A stretch of 49,864 nt of DNA from Desulfobulbus sp. (GCA_028684915.1 JAQUEZ010000026.1:1-49864), one strand, 5' to 3'; counted from the first letter of the stretch, positions 8,074 to 16,081 are shown. Notes: generated by a model from the letters alone, not told the origin. Made by a program: numbers and translations.

Positions 8074-10194
8074 TTAGCCCTCCTGCTCCGCTCGATAGGC
8101 AAGATGGTTGATGTCGAGAATCAGGGCCACGCTGCCGTCGCCAAGGATGGTAGCCCCGGAGATTCCCTTTGCATCGCGATACATGCGGCCAAGGCTTTTG
8201 ATCACGCTCTGGTGCTGGCCGATTACCTGGTCGACCACAAAGCCGATCTGAGTGCCGTTGACATTGGTAATCACCACCTGCTGCAGCTCGGGCGGTTCCG
8301 ATTCGACCTCGAATTCCTGGCGCAGGGGGACGTAAGGCACGATCTGGCCGCGGACATTGATCAGGTGGCGACCGTGAGCTCGGGCAACATCAGCCCGGCT
8401 CAGTTCGACGCACTCCTCAACAATCGAGAGTGGCAGGGCATAATTATCCTGATCAACACTCACCAGCAGGCTTTCGACAATGGCCAACGTTAGGGGAATG
8501 CGGACAGTGATGGTTGAGCCGGCACCCGGCTGGCTGGCAATGAAGATGGAGCCGCGCAGGCCGTCGATGGCCCGTTTGACCACATCCATGCCCACGCCAC
8601 GTCCGGAAATGCCGGTGACCTGTTTGGCGGTGGAAAAGCCCGGGGAAAAGATAAGGTTAAACACCTCGTTGTCGCTCATCTGGCTGTCGTTGTGCACCAA
8701 CCCCCGTTCCACGCCCTTGGCCAGGATGGCTTCACGGTCCAAACCCTTGCCGTCATCTTTGATGACTATCTCAACACTGTCGCCGGAATGGGCCGCAGCG
8801 AGCAGCACTGTGCCGGTTTCCGGTTTTCCCGCAGCGACGCGAAGTTCCGGGGATTCGATGCCGTGATCGAGACTGTTGCGGATCAGATGCACCAACGGGT
8901 CATTGAGTTTTTCAATCACGGTTTTATCGATCTCGGTTTCCGCACCGGTGGTTTTCAGGTCCACCTTTTTGCCTAGCTCATTTGCAAGATCTCGAACCAG
9001 CCGTTTGAATTTACTGAAGGTGGTGCCGATGGGCAGCATGCGCATGTTGAGTGAGGTGTCGCGCAGCTCGGCGGTGAGCCGTTCAACCTCCTCGGCAATG
9101 GCTAGAAGGTCGGAATCATCCCGGTTGGCTGCAGCCTGGGATAGCCTTGCCTGTACCGTGACCAGTTCTCCCACCCGGTTGACCAGATGATCGAGTCGAT
9201 CTGCAGGGACGCGTACACTGGAGGTGGTCTCCTTGGCCTGGCGTTGGCCCCGTGCCGCCCGCACCATTTCCTGCTCAAGGAGGGCTGCTTGCACCTCGCC
9301 TCTGGAGACTTTTTTCAAATCGACCAGTTTTTGACCGATGGGGTTGTTTTCATGAAGGATGGCATCCAGCTCTTCCTGGCTGATATCGCCGCGTTCAACC
9401 AGAATCTCACCGATACGCTTATACGAAGGATCGGCATCCTCATCGTCACCGCCATCGATAAGATCGATTTTGATCTCGGCATCGTCCTCGACAAAGATGA
9501 AAACGTCCTTGATGGCATTGATGCCCCGAGAAGTGTTGAGGATCACGTCCCAATGGACGTAACACTGCTCCGGCGTGAAATTATCCAGCAGGGGGATAGC
9601 CTCTGGCTGGGCGACAACCCGGCAGGGGCCAAGCTCGGTTAGCTCCCGTAGCAGGCTCTCTGGCCGGGTACCGCTGGAGCTGATGTCTTCGGCCAGACGC
9701 AGGCGGATACGGTAGGTGGCTTCTCCTAGTGGGGGGAGTTCAAGGTCCGCAATCGCTGACGATCCGTTTTCGCTAACGGTGTCACTGTCCTGGCTGGAAC
9801 TGCCAGCCGCCTGTTTGGAGTCGGCGGCAATAGCGCGGAAGATCTGCATCAGTTCCTGGCCTTTGCTACGATCAACCGTTCCTTCGTCTTCTTCCTCAAG
9901 TAGCGAACGAATATAATCTCGAGCAGCCAGGCTCTGGCTGACCAGATCTCCGGTGACTGTCAATTCATCCTTGCGGACCAGGTCAAACACGGTTTCCACC
10001 TCGTGGGTGAATTCGGCGACCTCATTAAAACCGAACATGGCCCCGGACCCTTTGATGGTGTGCATCGCCCGGAAGACCTGGGCCACCAGCTCTTCGTCCT
10101 GTGGCGATTCCTCAAGCTCCAGCAAGGCGGTTTCCAACGAGGTAAGCAACTCCGCTGCCTCTTCCCTGAATACTTCTATATATTGATCAGACAT
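8074..10194 (-). CDS. cheA: CheA: chemotaxis histidine kinase with an MshEN-like insert
   Basis: CheA autophosphorylates and passes phosphate to CheY and CheB. Domain order over 706 residues: P1 Hpt with His45 in MHTIKGSGAMFGF; a low-complexity linker (100-155); a P2-like alpha/beta domain (155-247); an insert at 258-308; P3 dimerisation (RLDHLVNRVGELV); P4 ATPase (N-box HLIRNSLDHG, DDGKGLD, GRGVGMDVV); and a C-terminal CheW-like P5. The insert contains two back-to-back 24-residue units. The first starts RIGEILVERG (260) and the second PIGQKLVDLKK (285), with LLEQ closing the second at 308. These resemble MshEN/GspE-N repeats and are not part of canonical CheA. AAGGATACGATAC precedes the ATG. 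The gene lies between the STAS gene and cheW. Confidence 0.97.
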   Translation of the reverse strand: MSDQYIEVFREEAAELLTSLETALLELEESPQDEELVAQVFRAMHTIKGSGAMFGFNEVAEFTHEVETVFDLVRKDELTVTGDLVSQSLAARDYIRSLLEEEDEGTVDRSKGQELMQIFRAIAADSKQAAGSSSQDSDTVSENGSSAIADLELPPLGEATYRIRLRLAEDISSSGTRPESLLRELTELGPCRVVAQPEAIPLLDNFTPEQCYVHWDVILNTSRGINAIKDVFIFVEDDAEIKIDLIDGGDDEDADPSYKRIGEILVERGDISQEELDAILHENNPIGQKLVDLKKVSRGEVQAALLEQEMVRAARGQRQAKETTSSVRVPADRLDHLVNRVGELVTVQARLSQAAANRDDSDLLAIAEEVERLTAELRDTSLNMRMLPIGTTFSKFKRLVRDLANELGKKVDLKTTGAETEIDKTVIEKLNDPLVHLIRNSLDHGIESPELRVAAGKPETGTVLLAAAHSGDSVEIVIKDDGKGLDREAILAKGVERGLVHNDSQMSDNEVFNLIFSPGFSTAKQVTGISGRGVGMDVVKRAIDGLRGSIFIASQPGAGSTITVRIPLTLAIVESLLVSVDQDNYALPLSIVEECVELSRADVARAHGRHLINVRGQIVPYVPLRQEFEVESEPPELQQVVITNVNGTQIGFVVDQVIGQHQSVIKSLGRMYRDAKGISGATILGDGSVALILDINHLAYRAEQEG

Positions 10195-10245
10195 GTATCG
10201 TATCCTTGGTGAAGTGGGGATGTGGTTACCGGGGCCTTAGGTATC

Positions 10246-10590
10246 TCATACCCACATGCAGTCGACATTAGGCGGGCAGAGAGTGCAACCACAGTGGCGG
10301 CTGAAACCGGTGAGTTGCACGGTATCACTCAGATGCGATAGCCGCCCCTTTCTCCAAGTGAGCATTTTTTTTTGGGCTATTGCTGTTCGGTGAGCCGAAC
10401 AGAGGAGTTGCAGTCCAAAAAAATCGATACTCGCCAGATCATGACCATCAAGTTGTACCTTTGCTTGAGGCTCGGCGAACGCCTCAAGTAAGGCCTCGCG
10501 TAGATCTATAACTGTTTCAATGGTGAGCTCGCCTTTCAGATGGAGGATGACAGTTCCCTGCTCATCAACCTTTTTTTCAATGGTCAGCAT
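10246..10590 (-). CDS. STAS-domain protein with non-phosphorylatable core motif
   Basis: A 114-residue STAS (anti-sigma antagonist-like) protein. I chose the ATG at 10590, preceded by GGGAGGTCAAGTG; an in-frame TTG at 10605 would include that Shine-Dalgarno. The beta strands TVILHLKGELTIETV and the motif LASIDFFGLQLLCSAHR are recognisable. In SpoIIAA-type proteins the central position is DSSG with a phosphorylated Ser, but here it is DFFG, so serine phosphorylation there is impossible. STAS proteins of this kind occur between cheY and cheA in other chemotaxis operons and are presumed scaffolds. The C-terminus carries a Cys cluster (CGCTLCPPNVDC), an unusual tail that might bind metal or form disulfides. 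Confidence 0.85.
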   Translation of the reverse strand: MLTIEKKVDEQGTVILHLKGELTIETVIDLREALLEAFAEPQAKVQLDGHDLASIDFFGLQLLCSAHRTAIAQKKMLTWRKGRLSHLSDTVQLTGFSRHCGCTLCPPNVDCMWV

Positions 10591-10653
10591 CACTTGACCT
10601 CCCAAGTTGGTCTCCGAAAATGCATGGACTTATGCGAATAAGTGGGAAGAGGG

Positions 10654-11019
10654 TTACCCCAACACTTTTTTCACCACCGCAACCAGTTGTTCCGGCTTGA
10701 AAGGTTTGACGATCCAGCCAGTCGCCCCGGCCGCTTTACCCTCAGCCTTTTTGCTGTCCTGCGACTCGGTGGTCAGCATAACGATGGGGATGAATTTGTT
10801 GAGTTTAGAGGAACGGACACCCTTGATCAGGCCGATACCGTCGAGCTTGGGCATGTTGAGGTCGGTGAGTAACAGATCTATCTTTTTCGCACTTAGTTTG
10901 GTCAGGGCATCCTGGCCATCCACTGCTTCCACTACTTCGTAACCATTCTGTTTGAGGGTAAAGGACACCATCTGACGAATGCTGGCCGAGTCATCGGCGG
11001 TCATGATGATTTTTCCCAT
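10654..11019 (-). CDS. cheY: CheY: chemotaxis response regulator
   Basis: A 121-residue single receiver domain. It has the DD pair in MTADDSAS, phospho-acceptor Asp in LLLTDLNMPKLDG, the Thr in VMLTTES and Lys in WIVKPFKPEQL. The ATESQDSKKAEGKAAGATGW-type segment is characteristic of CheY proteins encoded beside CheA in delta- and gammaproteobacterial che operons. AAGGAGTACAGCC precedes the ATG at 11019. It lies between the hemerythrin and STAS genes, two genes upstream of cheA. It is the likely direct output of CheA, though no flagellar or pilus gene is in view to say what it controls. Confidence 0.95.
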   Translation of the reverse strand: MGKIIMTADDSASIRQMVSFTLKQNGYEVVEAVDGQDALTKLSAKKIDLLLTDLNMPKLDGIGLIKGVRSSKLNKFIPIVMLTTESQDSKKAEGKAAGATGWIVKPFKPEQLVAVVKKVLG

Positions 11020-11034
11020 GGCTGTACTCCTTAA

Positions 11035-11604
11035 TTAGGCCGTGAAAAAACGGCGTATTTCTTTGGAAATGACGTTCTGCGCTGAATCACTGATTGTACA
11101 ATGCTTTCCTTGATCGGGAAGCGTATTAAGTGGAGCCCCGTGCAGCCCCTGATAGGGTAAACAGGTCGCCTCGGCCTCGTCATGCAAACGGGTGGGGAAT
11201 TGTTTTTCTTGCTGGCCTATGAAACAGCCGAAATCGTAATCCGAACCTTGGATATGCGGGCTCAGCCAGTTGTATAGAAAATGGATTGCTTCTAAAGAGA
11301 CATTTTGTCGTTGTTGGGCATACTGTTGTTGCATCTGCGCCACTCGAACAGAAAACGCTGCATGTTCGACCCGATGTTCGTCAAGCCGAGGATAATGGTG
11401 GCATTCCATCCAACGTTCCTCCAGGGCGAAATGGTAGGAGGTATAGGCAATAAGATTGTTGAATAATTCCTCAAGGTAATCGGTAGCCGGACAGGCCGCA
11501 TAATCCTCATAGAGTGTATTGAGCAGTTGCAGCAGATATTTGTGTTGATTGTCGATTATTGGGATACCGATTAGGTACCGGTCATCCCAGGCAATGGTTA
11601 ACAT
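11035..11604 (-). CDS. Bacteriohemerythrin (O2-binding di-iron protein)
   Basis: A 189-residue four-helix hemerythrin. All seven di-iron ligands can be assigned: His in DNQHKYL, His and Glu in YHFALEERW, the two His of HRVEH, and the His and Asp of PHIQGSD. The di-iron site reversibly binds O2 and in anaerobes may sense, store or deliver oxygen. The C-terminal 55 residues after the last ligand are an unrecognised extension. The gene lies in the che operon between the soluble MCP-like gene and cheY, which suggests oxygen information feeds this chemosensory system. That link is inference. Confidence 0.93.
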   Translation of the reverse strand: MLTIAWDDRYLIGIPIIDNQHKYLLQLLNTLYEDYAACPATDYLEELFNNLIAYTSYHFALEERWMECHHYPRLDEHRVEHAAFSVRVAQMQQQYAQQRQNVSLEAIHFLYNWLSPHIQGSDYDFGCFIGQQEKQFPTRLHDEAEATCLPYQGLHGAPLNTLPDQGKHCTISDSAQNVISKEIRRFFTA

Positions 11605-11631
11605 GGGTAATTCGCCTACATCATGAGTGGG

Positions 11632-13455
11632 TTAAAATAAATCAACGTTATCCCCGAATTCACTGTCGGTCGGCGCAGAGACGCGCTTTACCGGTCGAGA
11701 GGGTTCCTTGATGGAAACACCGTGTTTGCGGGCAATTTCAGCATGGATTCGGCGTTCGCTCTCCATGGTGTAACGCGACGCGAGGCTGTGCAATTCTTCT
11801 TTGAACGCATCACTGGCCGGATACAGTTTGCGTGAGGCAGTGAAGATCTGTTCGAGTTTGTCGAGTACCCCATCCGCCATCTGCCGGGTGCGTTTGTGGA
11901 CATTGATGCCACGGGTGAGTTGGTCAAATTCCTTGGCAAGGGACTCGCCCCGGTGCTGCATCTGTTTGATCAGGCTGTGCAGTTCACCGCCGACCTCTTC
12001 CAGTGCCCCGAGCAACTGCTCCATTCGACCCTGCATTTCGCTGAGTTGGTTGGCGAGGGTGTTTTGTTCGCTGTCGGATTCAGCGGCGATAGCCTCGGTG
12101 ATGGTCTGGATTTCCCCCAGGGCATGGGAGATGATTTCGGTCCGGCGAATCGCATCCTTGGAGAGTTGGCCGACCTCATCGGAGAGGGTACTCATGGAGG
12201 CACCCTCCTGACCGGTGCAGACCGCTTTAATCCGGGCATTGAGCGCAATCTGGATGATTTCGCTGCCGAATTGTTCGACATCGTGGACAAAGGTGGTGAT
12301 TTCACCCATGGTCCGCAGGACGTTGCGCATCATCTCATCCATAGTGGCGGTGGTGTGACCGTATTCCTGGAGCAGGTCGGTTACCGCAGACATGTTGGTG
12401 GTGATTTCACCCAAAAAAGATTGTCCTGGGCGGTTACTGTTTGATCCCGAGGCGATATCAGCGGTGATCTCCCGCTGTGACTGTTGCATATTACTGATGT
12501 TGGTGATGATATTTTCTACCGAGTCATAGAGCACATTTCCGGCAAATTTCAGTTGTGCATGTTGAATTTCACAGACATCACCGATTTTGAGGATGGCCTC
12601 CTGGGCGAGTTTTTCCGACTGTTCCTTTTCAAGGCCTTCTGTCTCCTTGAAATAGGGCAGGAGACCTTCTATGGATTCCCAAACGTGTTCAACCTGCTGG
12701 CGGTAGGTGTCCTCCATCTGGAGTGATTGAACAATGGCACTGATATCATTTGAATTTTTTGTTGCCACCGACTCGATTACCGTGCCAGATTCGAGATAGT
12801 TCTGATGGATGCTTTCCAAGGAAGAGAGGCTTTGCTCGGTGTTGGCAATGGCGGCTGTTTTGCGCTGCTCACCATGGCTGAGCTCCTGCTCGAAAAAACG
12901 GCTGTTTTCGCCCACGGTTGTGCGTAGGGTGTCGATATTGTCCTTGATGAAAGAGGTCCTCCCTTTGATCTGAGAGGAGAGTTTGTGGATATCGGTGGCC
13001 AGGTTGAGAAACTCGGATTCCATCTCTTTGAGATAGGTGCTTTCGATGCGGATCAAAACCTCAAAGATATAAAGCTGCTTGGCCATGCGGCGAAAATCTT
13101 CCACCGGCTGGCCGACTTGTTTCAACACTGTCCCTACTCGTCCAATCTGGGTGCAGTTGCTGACACTGCGTTGTTGCGCATGCTCAAGATAACGAGCCAT
13201 CTCCGAGAGCATCCGTCGCAGTTGCTCCATGAGTTCAGCAATGCGTCCACCGCCGGCAATATCCACCAATTGCCGCGCTGTCTGCGAGAGTTCCATGGTA
13301 TGCAGATAGGCCTCTTGCATCTGCCTGCCAATGCGGAGAAAATCTTGTTCCGTGGAGCCGGCCAGTTGGCGCAGCGTGCCCAGAGAAGAGGAGAGCAGGG
13401 GAACCCAATTTTTTTTCCAAGGCTGTTCGTTGTGAAATGCGGTGGGTGTCGGCAT
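11632..13455 (-). CDS. Soluble MCP-like coiled-coil protein, first gene of the che operon
   Basis: A 607-residue protein with no transmembrane segment or signal peptide and long heptad-rich helices throughout. Residues 250-280 contain IVQSLQMEDTYRQQVEHV, a helix type seen in CheZ-like or MCP-associated proteins. Residues about 410-500 match a divergent MCP hairpin (FGSEIIQIALNARIKAVCTGQEGASMSTLSDEVGQLS), where the usual [15 protein letters not shown] is altered. It may therefore be a cytoplasmic chemoreceptor or a structural array component. The ATG at 13455 lacks a good Shine-Dalgarno, but a stop codon lies six codons upstream, fixing the start closely. It is the first gene after a sigma-54-like promoter. 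The function is not established. Confidence 0.8.
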   Translation of the reverse strand: MPTPTAFHNEQPWKKNWVPLLSSSLGTLRQLAGSTEQDFLRIGRQMQEAYLHTMELSQTARQLVDIAGGGRIAELMEQLRRMLSEMARYLEHAQQRSVSNCTQIGRVGTVLKQVGQPVEDFRRMAKQLYIFEVLIRIESTYLKEMESEFLNLATDIHKLSSQIKGRTSFIKDNIDTLRTTVGENSRFFEQELSHGEQRKTAAIANTEQSLSSLESIHQNYLESGTVIESVATKNSNDISAIVQSLQMEDTYRQQVEHVWESIEGLLPYFKETEGLEKEQSEKLAQEAILKIGDVCEIQHAQLKFAGNVLYDSVENIITNISNMQQSQREITADIASGSNSNRPGQSFLGEITTNMSAVTDLLQEYGHTTATMDEMMRNVLRTMGEITTFVHDVEQFGSEIIQIALNARIKAVCTGQEGASMSTLSDEVGQLSKDAIRRTEIISHALGEIQTITEAIAAESDSEQNTLANQLSEMQGRMEQLLGALEEVGGELHSLIKQMQHRGESLAKEFDQLTRGINVHKRTRQMADGVLDKLEQIFTASRKLYPASDAFKEELHSLASRYTMESERRIHAEIARKHGVSIKEPSRPVKRVSAPTDSEFGDNVDLF

Positions 13456-13531
13456 ATTTGTTTTCAGCGTCTATTGCAGAAGGAACGGCCAGAGGGCCAC
13501 TGTGAAAACGCGCTTTTCTTCTATCTGTAGC

Positions 13532-13547
13532 TGCATGAACCTTGCCA
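13532..13547 (-). promoter_or_regulatory. Sigma-54-like -24/-12 promoter ahead of the che operon
   Basis: Read on the minus strand the site is TGGCAAGGTTCATGCA. Against TGGCACGNNNNTTGCW it matches 10 of 12 specified positions, with the invariant GG and GC separated by exactly 10 bases. Transcription would start near 13521, giving a leader of about 66 bases to the ATG at 13455. The match is by eye only. Confidence 0.5.
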
Positions 13548-13646
13548 TACATGGATGGTGGAGGAATTGGATTTAATTTGTGTTTATTTTCCGTTTGTTA
13601 TTGGATTTTTTTTTGGATGAACACTGTGGGCTTGAGCGAGGCTGCC

Positions 13647-13665
13647 GTCCAGGAAAGTAGACAGG
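13647..13665 (+). repeat. 19-base direct repeat, copy 1
   Basis: GTCCAGGAAAGTAGACAGG; 17 of 19 bases match the copy at 13837-13855, starting 190 bases away in the same orientation. Such a pair could be the decayed end of an insertion sequence or a regulatory site. No transposase is nearby. Confidence 0.55.
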
Positions 13666-13836
13666 TACATGGTCTGGTGTACGCAGGAGCAGCGGATAGA
13701 CCGCTGATGTGACCAGCAGAATACGGAAGGAAGCGTGGGCGGGTAAAAATATTGTTCGTATTTTGTACCTGATATGAGTGGGTTAGGCGTGGCTTTCTGC
13801 TCGTTTCCCTCTGGTGGCCAACGTGATTGTGTCCAT

Positions 13837-13855
13837 GTCAAGAAAAGTAGACAGG
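13837..13855 (+). repeat. 19-base direct repeat, copy 2
   Basis: GTCAAGAAAAGTAGACAGG; the partner of the repeat at 13647-13665. It is preceded by GTCCAT and followed by a G-run. The origin is unknown. Confidence 0.55.
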
Positions 13856-14020
13856 GGAAACGTGAGATTTGTGCACAAAAGTTAACAGATCCGGTGCTCC
13901 GATTGGACCGGAAGCCTCTTTTCTTCTCTGGAAGTGGAGGCGGAGAAGGTCAGGCCTATGCAGCGGGCAGAGACAATGGCGCTAATAATGCCGATGGGAT
14001 CCATGGTTCCTTAAAACATA

Positions 14021-14056
14021 AAAAAAACGAGGTCGCGCCTGAAGGCGAGACCTCGT
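14021..14056 (-). terminator. Rho-independent terminator of the superoxide reductase gene
   Basis: On the minus strand an 8-bp stem (ACGAGGTC/GACCTCGT), a single mismatch, a further 4-bp stem (CGCC/GGCG) and a tetraloop are followed by a T-run (the A-run at 14021-14027 on the plus strand). It lies 25 bases after the stop of the minus-strand gene at 14082 and separates it from the che operon. Confidence 0.9.
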
Positions 14057-14081
14057 TGGTTTGCACGATGAGGCGAAAAGA

Positions 14082-14489
14082 TCAGACCATTGCTTCACTC
14101 AGCCAGAAGTCATGCTGATTGCAGAAGCTGGTGGCGGTGATTTTTCCCTTGTAACCGGCGGGCAGCTCGTAGCTGGACTCCGGTTTGTCGGTCGGAGTAA
14201 AAGTCTTGGCGCCAACAGTTGTGCCGTCGGCCAGGACCAGGGTGTGGCGGACGATGAAATGCTCGTTCGACATCGGATGTTTGGTGACCACGGTGACCGT
14301 TGAACCGCTGATCGTGACTTCCGGAGCATGGCTTCCCACCTTGGTTGCCCATTTACCGGGATTGTCTTTGGTGTAAATAATGTTGAGATAGGAGGCTGTC
14401 TCCGTGGCCAGGGCACGGGAAGCGGAACCAACAGCCAGTACCGAGGCGGTGAGAGCGGTGGTTTTGAGAAAATCACGACGATCTTGCAT
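14082..14489 (-). CDS. Tat-exported class II superoxide reductase (neelaredoxin) homologue
   Basis: A 135-residue protein with a Tat signal (RRDFLK at 4-9, hydrophobic stretch, likely cleavage after RALA) and a superoxide reductase fold. The four His and one Cys that bind the catalytic iron can be placed: His in GSHAPE, the two His of HPMSNEH (six apart) and Cys-x2-His in FCNQHDFW. The Glu-Lys that normally precede the first His (EKHVP loop) are replaced by Gly-Ser. The N-terminal Cys4 desulforedoxin domain is absent, so it is class II-like. CGGAGGATATGCC precedes the ATG. It is probably periplasmic and may scavenge superoxide or act as another mononuclear iron protein. It has its own terminator and lies just downstream of an MCP gene. 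Confidence 0.85.
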   Translation of the reverse strand: MQDRRDFLKTTALTASVLAVGSASRALATETASYLNIIYTKDNPGKWATKVGSHAPEVTISGSTVTVVTKHPMSNEHFIVRHTLVLADGTTVGAKTFTPTDKPESSYELPAGYKGKITATSFCNQHDFWLSEAMV

Positions 14490-14580
14490 GGCATATCCTC
14501 CGAATTGAAGATGAATAATCTTTATCCTTAGGCGGTTCTGACTCTTGCCGCAAGTTCTTTTTTACACTAGCTTAAAGCAC

Positions 14581-15999
14581 TTAGATCCTCAACAGATCTT
14601 CAAAATTAATATCAGCCGCTAAAACCCCGACCCATATACCGTTTCGATGTACCGGCACGGAGATGGTTAGACAGAAGGAATCGGTGGCCTCGGATGTATA
14701 GACCTGGGATATATAAGGTTTGCCGGTTTCGCGGACCTTGCGGAACCACTCTTTTTGACTCCAATTTTTCCCTTTTGCTTTGAGGTCGCAGGTGCACTCC
14801 CGCCCGTTTCGGAAGACATTGCTTGAGATCTGAACCCCATGGCTGTCGGTGAGATAGATCAATTCGAGATAGGGGAGGCTGGCGAGCTTCTCTTGGAGGA
14901 CCTGATCCGTACCCCGGCCCGGTGTCTGAATTGCCGACGATTGGGCCATGGCGAGAACGGCTTTTTCGGCTTTACGATATTGGGGCAGGATAAAAATACT
15001 GGTGGAGAGCAGCTGTTGATCGGTGAGTTGTTTGACCTGGTCGGCCAGTTTGGCTAACTCATTGCTTTCCAGGCGTCCCTCCTTACCGATGGCCGAAATA
15101 TGCGCCAAATCATCGGCAAACCGGGCCACAGCTTTTTTCTGATCTTCCACTGCGGTAATTACCGTCTGTAGATGTTGGTGAAAACTGTGATGTTCCCGAC
15201 TGACCTGGGTCAGGGCAACAGTGGCTTCACTGCTGCCGGTCAGGCCTGCGCCGACCTCGTTCTGGACCCGGGAGACTGCGGTCACGGTCTCGCCGATCAA
15301 TTCACTGATGCCTAAAAGCGAATTTTTGACCTCTTGGGCCGCTTTGGTGGTCTCCTGGGAGAGCTGGCGAATTTCTTGGGCAATGACACCGAATCCGGCT
15401 CCATGGACACCAGCTCGCGCCGCCTCGATAAAGGCGTTGAGCGAGAGTAAACCGGTATGGTCGGCAATATCGGAGATCGATTCGATAATCGAGCCGATAT
15501 CACGCGACCGACGGTCCAACTCGCCGATAGCCCCGGTGAGCTGGTTTACCTCCCGGTCCATGGCATGCATGCGTTGCAGGGCCTGCTCGGTGAGTTGGGC
15601 GGTCAGTTCGATTTCACCCACAATCCTCGCCGATTGAACCAAAGCCTGACCGGCGCTGTCTGCAGAGGTACCGATGCCTTGGGCGAGCATGCTGCAGGTT
15701 TGCTCGATTTGTTCCACCTCATGGGAGAGTGATTCGGAAGAACTGCGAACCTTGCCAGCGATAGCCTGGGCCTTGGGGGCAACAGTGGCCGTCTCCACGC
15801 TGCCTTTAGTGAGCGCAAAGACAAAGGCGTGGAGCCGACTGAAGATGAGGTTCATTGCATCAATCAGTCCGTCGGCCTCACCCTCCCCGGGCAGGGTGAA
15901 GTGTCTGCTTAAGTCCCAACGCTCATTCAAATCATCTTTGATGGTGCTTATCTTGAGGCGCCGATCACCGACAACGTTTGATTTAAACAGTCCAAGCAT
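14581..15999 (-). CDS. Cytoplasmic MCP with C-terminal Cache/PDC-like sensor domain
   Basis: A 472-residue chemoreceptor with no membrane span or signal peptide. Residues 20-60 look like a HAMP-type linker. The signalling hairpin peaks at IADHTGLLSLNAFIEAARAG (about 180-205). Residues 330-472 form a PDC/Cache-like domain (LIYLTDSHGVQISSN, WSQKEWFRKVRETGKPYISQ, GVLAADINFEDLL). Cache domains are normally periplasmic and N-terminal; here one sits C-terminal in a soluble protein. A CTC pair (RECTCD) inside it could respond to redox. The ATG at 15999 follows TAGGTAAAAACC. The gene lies between a GGDEF-EAL gene and the superoxide reductase gene, all on one strand. Confidence 0.88.
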   Translation of the reverse strand: MLGLFKSNVVGDRRLKISTIKDDLNERWDLSRHFTLPGEGEADGLIDAMNLIFSRLHAFVFALTKGSVETATVAPKAQAIAGKVRSSSESLSHEVEQIEQTCSMLAQGIGTSADSAGQALVQSARIVGEIELTAQLTEQALQRMHAMDREVNQLTGAIGELDRRSRDIGSIIESISDIADHTGLLSLNAFIEAARAGVHGAGFGVIAQEIRQLSQETTKAAQEVKNSLLGISELIGETVTAVSRVQNEVGAGLTGSSEATVALTQVSREHHSFHQHLQTVITAVEDQKKAVARFADDLAHISAIGKEGRLESNELAKLADQVKQLTDQQLLSTSIFILPQYRKAEKAVLAMAQSSAIQTPGRGTDQVLQEKLASLPYLELIYLTDSHGVQISSNVFRNGRECTCDLKAKGKNWSQKEWFRKVRETGKPYISQVYTSEATDSFCLTISVPVHRNGIWVGVLAADINFEDLLRI

Positions 16000-16027
16000 G
16001 GTTTTTACCTAGCCATCTTTTAGAGTG

Positions 16028-16052
16028 TGATGGACTTTTTACGAGTCCATCA
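16028..16052. repeat. Palindromic repeat of the TGATGG family
   Basis: A perfect 9-base inverted repeat (TGATGGACT/AGTCCATCA) with a 7-base loop, located between two minus-strand genes. Its minus-strand reading, TGATGGACTCGTAAAAAGTC, matches 19 of 20 bases at 42351-42370. This makes it a member of a dispersed REP-like family. There is no T-run, so it is not a typical terminator. Confidence 0.75.
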
Positions 16053-16081
16053 AGCTTAAACGTGCTTTTTCACTCACTCCT

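Larger units (their letters stand above)
13456..14018. other. Intergenic region upstream of the che operon
   Basis: There is no convincing gene in this roughly 560-base stretch. It holds a sigma-54-like promoter on the minus strand (13532-13547) and a near-identical 19-base direct repeat at 13647-13665 and 13837-13855. Short frames on both strands lack ribosome sites and family features and have skewed composition, so I do not call them genes. Confidence 0.6.

Noticed and set aside
13774..14118. 114-codon plus-strand reading frame
   Set aside because: It runs through the terminator and into the superoxide reductase homologue gene on the other strand.
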